DNA of 33,823 nucleotides from Candidatus Intestinimonas pullistercoris (GTDB taxonomy: Bacteria; Bacillota; Clostridia; Oscillospirales; Oscillospiraceae): positions 1 to 33,823 of the forward strand of contig DWWJ01000072.1 of the NCBI GenBank assembly GCA_019119795.1. The letters run 5' to 3'. Made by a program: the position numbers and the translations under genes. Each line of letters begins with the position of its first letter. Positions within the stretch are counted from its first letter, which is position 1. Positions 23,089 through 31,475 of this stretch are shown here, piece after piece. Under the pieces are notes generated by a model. That model made no database searches. It saw only the letters and a list, made by a program, of their open reading frames with translations, and was not told where the DNA came from.

Positions 23089-23757
23089 CTATTCCGCCTC
23101 CAGCTTATACCCGGCCTTGAACACGGTCTTGATCTGGCCTCCGGCGCTCCCCAGGGCGGAGCGGAGGTTCTTCATCTGGACGTCCACCGCCCGGTCCTCC
23201 CCCTGGAAGTCCAGGCCCCACACCCGGTCCAGAAGCTGGGCCCGGCTGAGGACCCGGCCCCGGTTCCGCAGCAGGCAGAGGAGGAGATCATATTCCTTTG
23301 GGGATAATTTTACCGTTTGATTCCCCACTGTACAGGAATGGGCGCCGGGGGAGAGGCGGATGGCCCCGCAGGCCAGGGTCCCGTCGGGGGTCCCTCGGCT
23401 CCGGCGGATGAGGGCGGCCGTCTTGGCGAAGAGGAGGGCCAGGGAGAAGGGCTTGGTCACATAGTCGTCGCAGCCCAGGGCGTACCCCTGGAGGGCCTGG
23501 TCCTCCCCGCCCAGGGCGGTGAGGAAGAGGATGGGGACGGCGCTCTCCCGCCGGATGGCCCGGCAGACCCCGTAGCCGTCCAGCCCTGGCATCATCACGT
23601 CCAGCAAAACGGCGTCGAAGTCCCGCCGGGCGAAGACCTCCAGGGCGGTCTCCCCGTCTCCGGCCAGGACGGCCTCCACCCCGTGGGCGGTGAAGTAGTC
23701 GGCCAGGATGGTCCTCATGCGGGGCTCGTCCTCCACCACCAGGATGACATCAGACAT
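23089..23757 (-). CDS. OmpR/PhoB-family response regulator
   Basis: 222 aa from the ATG at 23757 behind AAAGGAGGGGG. The receiver domain (1-120) has the acidic pair VVEDEP, phosphoacceptor Asp53 in LLDVMMPG, the LFLTA Thr and the DYVTKPF Lys. The winged-helix DNA-binding domain (about 130-222) ends VDVQMKNLRSALGSAGGQIKTVFKAGYKLE, a standard OmpR wing. It precedes its cognate kinase in the same transcript. Targets are not evident from the window. Confidence 0.95.
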   Translation of the reverse strand: MSDVILVVEDEPRMRTILADYFTAHGVEAVLAGDGETALEVFARRDFDAVLLDVMMPGLDGYGVCRAIRRESAVPILFLTALGGEDQALQGYALGCDDYVTKPFSLALLFAKTAALIRRSRGTPDGTLACGAIRLSPGAHSCTVGNQTVKLSPKEYDLLLCLLRNRGRVLSRAQLLDRVWGLDFQGEDRAVDVQMKNLRSALGSAGGQIKTVFKAGYKLEAE

Positions 23758-23826
23758 GGAGACCCCCTCCTTTCCAAAACACAGCATACCAGACAGATGT
23801 GTAAAAATGATGTAGAAGGCAAAAAA

Positions 23827-23854
23827 CATGGCCGCCCGGGTGGGACGGCCATGT
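23827..23854 (-). terminator. Terminator of the xpaC-telA-TPM operon
   Basis: ACATGGCCG and CGGCCATGT pair around an 10-nt GC-rich loop region, followed on the minus strand by TTTTTTG. Confidence 0.85.
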
Positions 23855-23878
23855 TGATTCTGTTTGCGTATCCGGGCG

Positions 23879-24937
23879 TTACCGCCGGCCGCCGAAGCCG
23901 CCTCCGCGGCCGCCGCCGAACCCCCCGGACCGGCTGCCCCCGAAGCCGCCGCTCCGGGCCCCGCCGAAGCCCCCGCCCCGGGAGCCTCCAAAGGAGCCGC
24001 CAAAGCCGCCGGGCCTGCCGCCGCCGGAGGGACGGCCCCCGAAGGTGCCGCCGCCCCGGGGCCCCCGGTTCCCCGCGCCGCCGAAGCCGGAGGAGGGACC
24101 TCCGGGACGGGGTCCGCCGGGCCCGCCCGGCCCCCTGGGACCTCTGGGAGGCGGAGGGGGAGGCCGCCGCCAGCGGCGCTGGTACCAGCCGTACCCGGGC
24201 CCGTGCCAGAAGAAGATGGGCCGGAAGACCACCGGGGGATTGGGCACTCCGTAGTACATCCGCCGGTAGGCGTTGTACCGGGCGGAGTCGATGGCGGAGA
24301 GGATCACAAAGAGCACCAGGAGCAGGGCGATGAGGGAGACCAGCCAGCGGTAGCCGGAGAAGAAGACATAGCCGCCCCCCTGGGGGACCTCCTGGTTGCC
24401 CAGGCCGAAGTTGGCCTGATAGATGGTGTCCATGCCGGAGAAGAAGCTCAGCACGGCCGACTCATAGTTCGTGGCGCTGTTGAGCCGGGATTCCAGCTCG
24501 TCCACCGCCTGGTTGGTGAGGATGGTGGCAAAATCGGTGCCGGGGGCCACATAGTAGCTGTCCTCGGCCACGGCGATGAGGAGGACGGCGTCCCCCTCTC
24601 CCAGGCCCATGTCGGCCCCCTGGTCGTAGGCGGCGTCCTCCAGGGAGGAGGTCCCTACGCTCTCCAGGGTGACCACCGCCACCACGCTGTTATAGCGGTC
24701 GTCCCAGTTGGCGTTGTAGAGGAGGATGGTCTCCTCCGCCGAAGGGGAGAGCAGGTCGGCCTGATCGTAGAGGAAGCGGGTGTAGGAGCTGGTGTCCAGC
24801 GCGGTGTCCAGCGCGCCGGAGCCCTCCGCGGGGAGATCGGAGCCGCTCTGGGCCTTCATCAGGCCGAAGCAGATGGCAAGGCCGATGACCACCAGGGTGA
24901 TGACCACGGCCACCCAGCGTTTTTTCAGCATTTCCAT
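23879..24937 (-). CDS. TPM-domain membrane protein with Gly/Arg-rich tail
   Basis: 352 aa from the ATG at 24937, 9 bp after a GAGGG. An N-terminal signal anchor (VAVVITLVVIGLAICFGL) leads to a TPM domain (about residues 45-175), with YDQADLLSPSAEETI and the DAVLLIAVAEDSYYVAPGTDF segment of this family. A second membrane helix lies near 205-225. The tail is first Arg/Pro (RRPPPPPPRG), then a roughly 100-residue Gly/Phe/Arg low-complexity repeat (FGG-x-R units). TPM proteins have been linked to phosphatase activity or photosystem repair in plants and to envelope stress in bacteria. The function here is unknown. The long RGG-like tail is unusual and may bind nucleic acid, membranes or teichoic acids. 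Confidence 0.88.
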   Translation of the reverse strand: MEMLKKRWVAVVITLVVIGLAICFGLMKAQSGSDLPAEGSGALDTALDTSSYTRFLYDQADLLSPSAEETILLYNANWDDRYNSVVAVVTLESVGTSSLEDAAYDQGADMGLGEGDAVLLIAVAEDSYYVAPGTDFATILTNQAVDELESRLNSATNYESAVLSFFSGMDTIYQANFGLGNQEVPQGGGYVFFSGYRWLVSLIALLLVLFVILSAIDSARYNAYRRMYYGVPNPPVVFRPIFFWHGPGYGWYQRRWRRPPPPPPRGPRGPGGPGGPRPGGPSSGFGGAGNRGPRGGGTFGGRPSGGGRPGGFGGSFGGSRGGGFGGARSGGFGGSRSGGFGGGRGGGFGGRR

Positions 24938-24948
24938 CTCGTGCGCCC

Positions 24949-26160
24949 TCAGCCACGGAGCTCCAGGAGCTTCTGCTTGAGCTCGCCCTCGATCCGCCCC
25001 AGCTCCAGCTCGGCCTCCCGGCGCTTCTGGGCGCCCTCCTGCTGGATCTTCATGACCTCGTCCAGGGTGGAGATGAGCTGCTGGTTGGTGTGCTGGAGGG
25101 TCTGGATGTCCACCACGCTCCGCTCGGCCTCCTTGGCCGTCTCGATGGTGCCCATCTTGAGCATGTCGGCGTTTTTCTGGAGGAGCTCGTTGGTCATGTT
25201 GGTGACGGCGGCCTGGGCGGCGGTGGCCTGCCGGGAGTGCTCCAGGCCCAGGGAGAGGACCATCTGGCTCTTCCACAGGGGGATGGTGTTCACCAGGGAG
25301 GACTGGATCTTCTCCAGCATCAGGGCGTCGTTATTTTGGATGAGCCGGGTCTGGGGGCCCATTTGAATGGAGATCATCCGGGTGAGCTCCAGGTCGTGGA
25401 TCTTCTTCTCGAACCGGGAGCACATGTTGGCCAGGTCGTTGTAGGCCTGGGCGTCCTCCTGGGCGCCGGAGGCCGCCGCCTTCTTCCGCAGCTCCTCCAG
25501 CTCATTGGTCCGGACCTTCTGGAGCTTCTTCTTCCCGGCCAGGATATACATGGTGAGCTCCTTATAATATTTGGTGTTCAGGTCGTACATCTGGTCCAGC
25601 ATGGCGATGTCCTTCATCAGGGTCACCTGATGGCCCTCCAGGACCTGGACGATCTTGTTGACATTGGTCTCGGCCTTGGCGTACTGGGCCTTCATGGACT
25701 CCAGGTCGTTTTTCTTCTTCTGGAAAAAGCCGAAGATGCCGCTCTTCTCCTCCTGGCCGAAGTGCTGGAGCTCTCCCACCAGGCCGGCCAGGGACTGGCC
25801 GATCTCCCCCAGGTCCTTGGTGCGGACCGAGTTGAGGGTGTTTTCGGAGAAGGAGGCGATGTTCTTCTGGGCGGCGGCGCCGTACTGGAGGACCACATTG
25901 GAGTCGGTGATGTCGATCTTTTCGGAGAACTCGTCCACCATCTTCCGCTCGGCCTCGGTGAGCTGGCTCTCGTCCAGCTTTACGGCGTTGGCATCCCGGG
26001 CGGCCTGGGCGGCGGCTGCGTCCTCCGCCGTCAGGGAGGGCTCCAGAGTCAGGTTGGGGGCCTCCGGGGCCTTTGGGGCGGCCTGGGCCGCGGCGGCGGT
26101 GTTGGCGCTGAGGTCGGGAGTCAGGGTCAGCTCGGGAGTGAAGTCGGTTTGCTCAGACAT
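24949..26160 (-). CDS. telA: Toxic anion resistance protein, TelA family
   Basis: 403 aa from the ATG at 26160 (MSEQTDFTPEL), with AGGAAAGG upstream; a start nine codons earlier exists but lacks a ribosome binding site. The TelA domain covers about residues 75-395, almost all helix: SEKIDITDSNVVLQYGAAAQKNIASFSE, FFQKKKNDLESMKAQYAKAETNVNKI, LTRMISIQMGPQTRLIQNNDALMLEKIQSSLVNTIPLWKSQ. The N-terminal 65 residues are Ala/Pro-rich. TelA/KlaA proteins were first tied to tellurite resistance and now to envelope stress, lantibiotics and daptomycin response. It is preceded by xpaC, its usual partner. Confidence 0.95.
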   Translation of the reverse strand: MSEQTDFTPELTLTPDLSANTAAAAQAAPKAPEAPNLTLEPSLTAEDAAAAQAARDANAVKLDESQLTEAERKMVDEFSEKIDITDSNVVLQYGAAAQKNIASFSENTLNSVRTKDLGEIGQSLAGLVGELQHFGQEEKSGIFGFFQKKKNDLESMKAQYAKAETNVNKIVQVLEGHQVTLMKDIAMLDQMYDLNTKYYKELTMYILAGKKKLQKVRTNELEELRKKAAASGAQEDAQAYNDLANMCSRFEKKIHDLELTRMISIQMGPQTRLIQNNDALMLEKIQSSLVNTIPLWKSQMVLSLGLEHSRQATAAQAAVTNMTNELLQKNADMLKMGTIETAKEAERSVVDIQTLQHTNQQLISTLDEVMKIQQEGAQKRREAELELGRIEGELKQKLLELRG

Positions 26161-26231
26161 GGGGACCATCCTTTCCTGTTCAGACATGGGCGGGCCGCCC
26201 GGCGGCCCTGTTCCGGGGCTGTTTTTTGCGC

Positions 26232-26945
26232 TCAGGACTGGCTTTTCAGCTGCTCGCCCGAGAGCCCCTCCTGGGCCAGCAGGTTTTCCATCACGGTGAT
26301 GTCGGTGGAGATGTCCAGGGCCTCGTCGGCAAAGAGGGCGTCCAGCTGCTTGTCGAAGGCCTTCACCACCGTGTCCATCATGGTCTCGATCTTGCCCATG
26401 GTGCCGTCGATGTTCTCGCCGGAGACCCCGGCGGAGCCCATCCGGTCATAGGCGTTGAGGAGCTTGAGGGTGGTGGGCAGGTAGTAGTTGAGGAGCTTGC
26501 GGATCTGGGGGAGCTTCTGGGGGTGCTCCACCACATGGGCGATGATCTTCTTGGTGGTGGCCTCCAGGTGGTCGATCTGGGCCGAAACCGTGGGGTCCTC
26601 GATGGCGTCGTTGAGGCGCTTCATCTCCGAGACCGCCCGGTCCCGCTCCAGGATGAGGGCGTCCAGCTCCGGGTCCCCGGTGGAGGCGGGCTTTTCCGGC
26701 TCACGGGCCTTGGGAGGCTCCTGGGGTTTTTCCTCGGGGGCGGCCTTCGCCTTTGCCTTGGGCTCCGGCGTCTCGTAGACCCGGTCGGGGCACAGGGCCC
26801 GCACCAGCACATAGGCCAGCACCGAGGTCAGGGCCGCCGCCACATAGTGGATGGGCCGGTACAGGGGGAGAAAGAGCCCAAAGACCAGCCACACCGCCGC
26901 CACGGCGTAGATGGGGGCCACAGAACGCTTTACCTTTTTTGCCAT
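26232..26945 (-). CDS. xpaC: XpaC-family (5-bromo-4-chloroindolyl phosphate hydrolysis) protein
   Basis: 237 aa from the ATG at 26945 with AAGGAGG 5 bp before. The N-terminus has two short membrane helices (SVAPIYAVAAVWLVFGLFL and PIHYVAAALTSVLAYVLVRAL). A charged Lys/Ala/Pro linker follows, then a helical XpaC domain (about 100-230) with ILERDRAVSEMKRLNDAI, the YYLPTTLKLLNAYDRMGSAGVSGENI signature, and a MENLLAQEGL end. The enzyme-like name is historic. The family is thought to act with TelA at the envelope. First gene of the three-gene operon. Confidence 0.93.
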   Translation of the reverse strand: MAKKVKRSVAPIYAVAAVWLVFGLFLPLYRPIHYVAAALTSVLAYVLVRALCPDRVYETPEPKAKAKAAPEEKPQEPPKAREPEKPASTGDPELDALILERDRAVSEMKRLNDAIEDPTVSAQIDHLEATTKKIIAHVVEHPQKLPQIRKLLNYYLPTTLKLLNAYDRMGSAGVSGENIDGTMGKIETMMDTVVKAFDKQLDALFADEALDISTDITVMENLLAQEGLSGEQLKSQS

Positions 26946-27027
26946 GACTGCCTCCTTGGGAGCGCCGCTTTCCGGCCGGCCGCCGGGGCCGCTGAGAGGT
27001 TCCGGAATCGCAGGGTAGGATAAATTT

Positions 27028-27056
27028 ATTGTACCCTCCTTCCCGGAGTGTGTCAA
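27028..27056 (-). promoter_or_regulatory. Promoter of the xpaC-telA-TPM operon
   Basis: TTGACA (27056-27051), a 17-bp spacer and TACAAT (27033-27028). Confidence 0.85.
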
Positions 27057-27067
27057 TGGCCGCAGCA

Positions 27068-27096
27068 TTGACAGGGAGGAGAAAAATCATTATGAT
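27068..27096 (+). promoter_or_regulatory. Promoter of the threonine ammonia-lyase gene
   Basis: TTGACA (27068-27073), a 17-bp spacer and TATGAT (27091-27096). It is divergent from the xpaC promoter; the two -35 boxes are only 11 bp apart. Confidence 0.85.
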
Positions 27097-27162
27097 ATAG
27101 AAAGCTATAATTTGTCCAGGCCATGTACAAACAGGGCCCGAAAGCAAGGGAGCGATGGTCCA

Positions 27163-28377
27163 ATGATGACATTAGAGGATTTCAAGGCCGCCCGCAGCGT
27201 GCTCTCCGGCGTGATCGCGGACACCCGCCTGGTCTACTCCCCGGCCTTCTCCAAGGCCACGGGGAACCAGGTCTACATCAAGCCGGAGAACATGCAGGTC
27301 ACCGGCGCCTACAAGATCCGGGGGGCCTACTATAAGATCAGCACCCTCTCCCCGGAGGAGAAGGAGCGGGGACTCATCACCGCCTCGGCCGGCAACCACG
27401 CCCAGGGCGTGGCCTACGCCGCCCAGGCCGCCGGGGTGAAGGCCACGGTGGTGATGCCCACCACCACCCCCCTGGTAAAGGTCAACAACACCAAGGACTA
27501 TGGGGCCCAGGTCATCCTCCGGGGGGCCGTCTTTGACGACGCCGCCGATCTGGCCTCCCAGCTCGCCCAGGCCGAGGGCTACACCTACGTCCACCCCTTC
27601 AACGACCCCGTCCTGGCCACCGGGCAGGGCACCATCGCCTACGAGATCTTCTCCGACCTGCCGGAGGTGGACATCATCCTGGTGCCCATCGGCGGGGGCG
27701 GCCTGGCCTCCGGCGTGGCCACCCTGGCCAAGCTCCTCAACCCCGGGGTGAAGGTCATCGGCGTGGAGCCCACTGGGGCGGCCTCCATGAAGGCCAGCCT
27801 GGAGGCCGGCCACGTGGTCACCCTGGACAAGGTGGAGACCATCGCCGACGGCGTGGCCGTCAAGACCCCGGGGGATAAAATTTTCCCCTACATCCAGCAG
27901 AACCTGGACGACATCATCACCATCGACGACAATGAGCTGGTGGACGCCTTCCTGGACATGATGGAAAAGCACAAGATGATCGTGGAGAACGCCGGGCTGC
28001 TGCCCATCGCAGCCCTGAACCATCTGGACTGCAAGGGGAAAAACGTGGTGCCCATCCTCTCCGGGGGCAACATGGACGTCATCACGGTCTCCTCCCTGGT
28101 CCAGCACGGGCTGGTGGGCCGGGGCCGGGTCTTCACCTTCTCGGTGCAGCTCCCCGACCGCCCCGGCGAGCTGGTGCGGGTGGCCGAGCTGGTGGCCGAG
28201 CGCAACGGCAACATCATCCGCCTGGACCACAACCAGTTTGTCAACATCAACCGCCAGAGCGGTGTGGAGCTCCGGGTGACCCTGGAGGCCTTCGGGCTCG
28301 TCCACAAAAAGGAGATCATGACCGCCCTGCGGGAGGCGGGCTACGACGCCCGGGAGGTCATGACCACCAGCGTGTGA
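27163..28377 (+). CDS. ilvA: Threonine ammonia-lyase (biosynthetic or catabolic)
   Basis: 404 aa; start at 27163 after AAGGGAG, with an adjacent ATG as alternative. PLP enzyme that deaminates L-threonine to 2-oxobutanoate and ammonia, the first step towards isoleucine or propionate. The PLP Lys is Lys51 in TGAYKIRGA. ASAGNHAQGVAYAA binds the substrate carboxylate, VPIGGGGLASG is the phosphate loop, and LSGGNMD is near 315. A C-terminal ACT domain (about residues 328-404) begins FTFSVQLPDRPGELVRVAELV and fits feedback or nucleotide control. The 404-aa one-ACT form matches the TdcB/IlvA-like enzymes of Clostridia. No other isoleucine genes are adjacent. Confidence 0.93.
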   Translation: MMTLEDFKAARSVLSGVIADTRLVYSPAFSKATGNQVYIKPENMQVTGAYKIRGAYYKISTLSPEEKERGLITASAGNHAQGVAYAAQAAGVKATVVMPTTTPLVKVNNTKDYGAQVILRGAVFDDAADLASQLAQAEGYTYVHPFNDPVLATGQGTIAYEIFSDLPEVDIILVPIGGGGLASGVATLAKLLNPGVKVIGVEPTGAASMKASLEAGHVVTLDKVETIADGVAVKTPGDKIFPYIQQNLDDIITIDDNELVDAFLDMMEKHKMIVENAGLLPIAALNHLDCKGKNVVPILSGGNMDVITVSSLVQHGLVGRGRVFTFSVQLPDRPGELVRVAELVAERNGNIIRLDHNQFVNINRQSGVELRVTLEAFGLVHKKEIMTALREAGYDAREVMTTSV

Positions 28378-28392
28378 AGTCCCCTATGCTCT

Positions 28393-28434
28393 GCCGCCCG
28401 CCGGAGGCAGAGCTCCGGCGGGCGGCTATCTTTA
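28393..28434 (+). terminator. Terminator of the threonine ammonia-lyase gene
   Basis: GCCGCCCGCCGGA and TCCGGCGGGCGGC, a perfect 13-bp stem with an 8-nt loop, then TATCTTTAT. Confidence 0.8.
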
Positions 28435-28683
28435 TGCGGCGGGCCGCCGGGTCGTCGCCGCCGGACCGGGGGACGGCGTGGGGCCGCCGCTTCTGGGCGC
28501 GCGATGGCGCGCCCTGGGGAGGCCGGCGGCTGTCCCGGGACCAGGACCCGGCCGGAGGCCGGGTCACGTTCCGCTTGCCGTATCCTATGCCGCCGGGGCC
28601 CGGCCGGTGTTTCCGCCGTGTTCCGGTCACAGAGCCTATCATACCCCGTCCGGCTTAATTTTCCCGTTAGGAGGCATGAAAAA
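28435..28683. other. GC-rich intergenic stretch with stacked palindromes
   Basis: No gene is supported. It holds GGGCGCGC-GATG-GCGCGCCC (28495-28514) and GACCCGGCC-GGA-GGCCGGGTC (28545-28565), both perfect, plus several shorter GGCC-rich dyads. No clear promoter for rpe was found; TATCAT near 28637 is a weak -10 candidate. The rpe Shine-Dalgarno AGGAGG is at 28669-28674. Confidence 0.5.
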
Positions 28684-29334
28684 ATGATTAAAATCGCGCC
28701 CTCTATTCTCTCGGCCGATTTTTGCGACCTGGCCCGGGACATCCAGCGGGTCTCCTCCGCCGACTGGCTCCATGTGGATGTGATGGACGGCATGTTTGTC
28801 CCCAACCTCACCATCGGGGTGCCGGTGGTCCAGTCCATCCGCAGGCACACGGAAATGTTCCTGGATGTCCACCTGATGATCGAGAAGCCGGGGCGGTATG
28901 TGGAAGCCTTTGCCAGGGCGGGGGCCGACCTCCTGACGGTCCACCTGGAGGCCGACATGCCCCCGGCCCTCCACGCCGCCTTGGCTGAGATGGACCGCCT
29001 GGGGGTGAAGAAGGGCATCGCCCTCCGGCCCATCACCGCCGCCGAGGCCGTGATCCCCTACCTCCGGGAGGACGGGGTGGACCTCATCCTGGTGATGACG
29101 GTGGAGCCCGGCTTCGGGGGCCAGAGCTTCATGGCCGACCAGCTCCCCAAGATCCGGGCTGTTCGGCGGTATATCCAGCAGTACCGCCCGGAGTGCCGCC
29201 TGGAGGTGGACGGGGGCGTCAACGCCGAGACCGCCCGGCAGGTGGTGGAGGCCGGAGCCGACGTGCTGGTGGCGGGCTCCGCTGTCTACGGCGCCCCCGA
29301 TCCCGCCGCCGCCATCGCCGCCCTGCGGGGCTGA
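28684..29334 (+). CDS. rpe: Ribulose-phosphate 3-epimerase
   Basis: 216 aa from the ATG at 28684 (MIKIAPSILSADF), 9 bp after AGGAGG. It interconverts D-ribulose 5-phosphate and D-xylulose 5-phosphate in the pentose phosphate pathway. The TIM-barrel motifs are present in order: SILSADF, WLHVDVMDGMFVPN (metal-binding His and Asp), FLDVHLMIEKP (His), VMTVEPGFGGQSF and LEVDGGVNAETA (catalytic Asp), VAGSAVYG (phosphate). The length is normal. It is cotranscribed with recR, 20 bp downstream. Confidence 0.97.
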   Translation: MIKIAPSILSADFCDLARDIQRVSSADWLHVDVMDGMFVPNLTIGVPVVQSIRRHTEMFLDVHLMIEKPGRYVEAFARAGADLLTVHLEADMPPALHAALAEMDRLGVKKGIALRPITAAEAVIPYLREDGVDLILVMTVEPGFGGQSFMADQLPKIRAVRRYIQQYRPECRLEVDGGVNAETARQVVEAGADVLVAGSAVYGAPDPAAAIAALRG

Positions 29335-29354
29335 GCCGGACGGAGGGATCGACC

Positions 29355-29957
29355 ATGGAGTATTTTCCTCCCGCCCTGGAGCGCCTCACCGAGCAGTTCG
29401 CCAAGCTGCCCGGGGTGGGGCGCAAGAGTGCCCAGCGGCTGGCCTTTTTCGTCCTCTCCCTGCCGGAGGAGGACGCCCGGGAGTTCGCCGACGCCATCGT
29501 GGCGGCCAAGACCTCCATCTCCCTTTGCCCGGTGTGCCGGAACTTCACCGAGGGGGAGGGCCCCTGCGCCATCTGCCGCAGTCCCAAGCGGGACCCGGGG
29601 GTGGTCTGTGTGGTGGCCGACCCCAAGGATGTCATCGCCCTGGAGCGCTCCCGGGAGTACGAGGGCCGCTACCACGTCCTCCACGGGGTGATCTCTCCCA
29701 TGAACCATGTGGGGCCCGACGACCTCCATGTGAAGGAGCTGGTGGAGCGGGTGGCCTCCGGGGAGGTCCGGGAGGTCATCATGGCCACCAACCCGGACAC
29801 CGAGGGGGAGGCCACCGCCATGTATCTGGCCCGGCTCCTCCGGCCCTTCGGAGTGAAGATCACCCGGCTGGCCTACGGCATCCCCGTGGGGGGGCATCTG
29901 GAGTACGCCGACGACGCCACCCTCATGCGGGCCCTGGAGGGACGGCGGGAGATGTGA
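29355..29957 (+). CDS. recR: Recombination mediator protein RecR
   Basis: 200 aa, exactly the family length. RecR loads RecA in the RecFOR gap-repair pathway and aids chromosomal transformation. The N-terminal helix-hairpin-helix is LPGVGRKSAQRLAFFVLSL. The zinc finger has CPVC...CAIC near residues 57-75. The TOPRIM domain starts VVCVVADPKDVIALERS and holds NPDTEGEATAMYLARLL. The C-terminal Walker-B-like RLAYGIPVGGHLEYADDATLMRAL is present. GGAGGG lies 8 bp before the ATG. Confidence 0.98.
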   Translation: MEYFPPALERLTEQFAKLPGVGRKSAQRLAFFVLSLPEEDAREFADAIVAAKTSISLCPVCRNFTEGEGPCAICRSPKRDPGVVCVVADPKDVIALERSREYEGRYHVLHGVISPMNHVGPDDLHVKELVERVASGEVREVIMATNPDTEGEATAMYLARLLRPFGVKITRLAYGIPVGGHLEYADDATLMRALEGRREM

Positions 29958-30012
29958 GCCCGGCCTCCTTTCAAATGGCAAATCAAGTGGGGGACATCCC
30001 CAAAACATGCAC

Positions 30013-30051
30013 GGAACCGCGCCCCGAAGAGGGGCGCGGTTCCTGTCTTTT
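30013..30051. terminator. Bidirectional terminator between recR and asparaginase
   Basis: GGAACCGCGCCCC and GGGGCGCGGTTCC form a perfect 13-bp stem with loop GAAGA, then TGTCTTTTC on the plus strand. Confidence 0.93.
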
Positions 30052-30063
30052 CTGCCGGGCGGG

Positions 30064-31059
30064 CTACCGGCCCACCTCCCCGGCCAGATTCCGGGCGAAG
30101 AGGGCCTGGACCTCCGCAGGGTCCCGGGTCTGGCCCAGCACCCACATGAGCTTGGTGACGGCGGCCTCGGTGGTCATGTCGTAGCCCTGGATGACCCCCT
30201 GGGCCAGGGCCTTCTGCCCCGCCTGGTAGAGGGTAAAGTCGCTGCCCTCGTAGAGGCACTGGGAGCAGACCACCACCGTCATGCCTCCCTGGGCGGCCTT
30301 GTGGAGCCTGGAGATCAGGTCCCGGCGGATAAAGTGGAGCCCCCCGGCGCCGAAGGCTTCGATGACCACGCCCCGGTAGTGCATCTGGTGGAGGAGGTCG
30401 AAGAGCTCCGGGTTGAGCCCCGGGGTGAGCTTGATGAGAAAGACATCCCGGCACAGCTCGCTTCTGAGCACGCAGTCCCCGCCGGGGCGGGGCGGCAGGG
30501 CGGAGGGGTCGATGTGGAGCCCTCCGGCGTCCACCGAGCCCACCAGGGGCCAGTTGACGCTCTCGAAGGCGTCGAAGTCCCGGGTCCGGGTCTTCACCGC
30601 CCGGCAGCCCAGAATGACCTTCCGGTCGAAGGCCACGAAGACCCCCGGGGCCCCGGAGCAGGCCATGGCGAAGGCGATGCGCAGGTTTTCCAGGGCGTCG
30701 GTGAGGGGGTGCTCGATGGGGAGCTGGCTCCCGGTGAGCACCACCGGGATGGGGATGCCCCGGAGCATGAAGCTGAGCACCGAGGCGGTGTAGGCCATGG
30801 TGTCGGTGCCGTGGGTGATGACGATGCCGTCGTAGTCCCCCCGCTCGGCGTAGACGGCCTGGGCGATGAGCTGCCACTCCTCCGGCTGGATGTTGGAGGA
30901 GTCCAGGTGCAGGATGTCCCGGACGGCCACGGTGTAGCTGTCGGTGAGGAAGGGGATGCTCCGGGCCAGGTCCTCGCCGTCCAGGCCGGGGACCAGGCCC
31001 TCTTCGGTGGGGCGGGAGGCGATGGTCCCCCCGGTGGTGAGCAAAAGAATATGTTTCAC
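30064..31059 (-). CDS. ansA: Type I L-asparaginase
   Basis: 331 aa, starting at the GTG at 31059 with GGAGGAG 6 bp before. It hydrolyses L-asparagine to aspartate and ammonia. The first catalytic Thr is Thr12 in LLTTGGTIAS. The second motif is THGTDTMAYTAS near residues 83-94, followed by VVLTGSQLPIEHPLTDALENL. No signal peptide is present, which points to the cytosolic type I enzyme. It is a single gene between a shared terminator and a divergent DUF4234 gene. Confidence 0.95.
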   Translation of the reverse strand: MKHILLLTTGGTIASRPTEEGLVPGLDGEDLARSIPFLTDSYTVAVRDILHLDSSNIQPEEWQLIAQAVYAERGDYDGIVITHGTDTMAYTASVLSFMLRGIPIPVVLTGSQLPIEHPLTDALENLRIAFAMACSGAPGVFVAFDRKVILGCRAVKTRTRDFDAFESVNWPLVGSVDAGGLHIDPSALPPRPGGDCVLRSELCRDVFLIKLTPGLNPELFDLLHQMHYRGVVIEAFGAGGLHFIRRDLISRLHKAAQGGMTVVVCSQCLYEGSDFTLYQAGQKALAQGVIQGYDMTTEAAVTKLMWVLGQTRDPAEVQALFARNLAGEVGR

Positions 31060-31088
31060 TTGATTCTCCTCCCCGTTTCGATTATACT
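31060..31088 (+). promoter_or_regulatory. Promoter of the DUF4234/DUF2752 pair
   Basis: TTGATT (31060-31065), a 17-bp spacer and TATACT (31083-31088). The -35 directly abuts the ansA start codon and overlaps its Shine-Dalgarno region on the other strand. Confidence 0.7.
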
Positions 31089-31118
31089 GGCCTCATAAGA
31101 GAGAAGGAGGTCATCCCT

Positions 31119-31475
31119 ATGAGACCACGCAGCGTCGGACTGTGCATCGTGCTGAGCATCATCACCTGCGGCATCTACGGATTTTATTGGCTCTACTGCC
31201 TCAATGAGGACGTCAATGAGATCACCGAGCGCCCCGGTACCTCCGGAGGGCTGGTGGTGGTGTTCAGCCTGATCACCTGCGGCATCTACAGCCTCTACTG
31301 GTATTACAAGATGGGCGACAAGCTGGACCGGGCCCGCCAGGAGCAGGGCATCCCCACGGGGAGCCTGGGCATTTTGTACCTGGTGCTGGGCATCTTCGGC
31401 CTGGGCATCGTCTCCCTGGCCCTGATGCAGAACGAGGTCAACCACTATATCCCCGGCGGCGACCTTGAAAACTAG
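31119..31475 (+). CDS. DUF4234-family small membrane protein
   Basis: 118 aa; AAGGAGGT lies 7 bp before the ATG. It has three membrane helices. The first two carry the same signature, SIITCGIYGFYWLY and SLITCGIYSLYWYY, showing an internal duplication that is also strong at DNA level (ATCACCTGCGGCATCTAC occurs twice). The last helix (LGILYLVLGIFGLGIVSLAL) precedes a short NEVNHY tail. The family often sits with Sec or ribosomal genes, but its role is unknown. The next gene starts inside its last codons. Confidence 0.88.
   Translation: MRPRSVGLCIVLSIITCGIYGFYWLYCLNEDVNEITERPGTSGGLVVVFSLITCGIYSLYWYYKMGDKLDRARQEQGIPTGSLGILYLVLGIFGLGIVSLALMQNEVNHYIPGGDLEN

Noticed and set aside
23879-24150. Short GFGG-coding repeats as a CRISPR or satellite array
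   Set aside because: The period is irregular and follows codons of the Gly-rich protein tail; no spacers of constant length.
28504-28683. N-terminal extension of rpe
   Set aside because: The added residues are unlike any epimerase, and AGGAGG sits correctly before the ATG at 28684.
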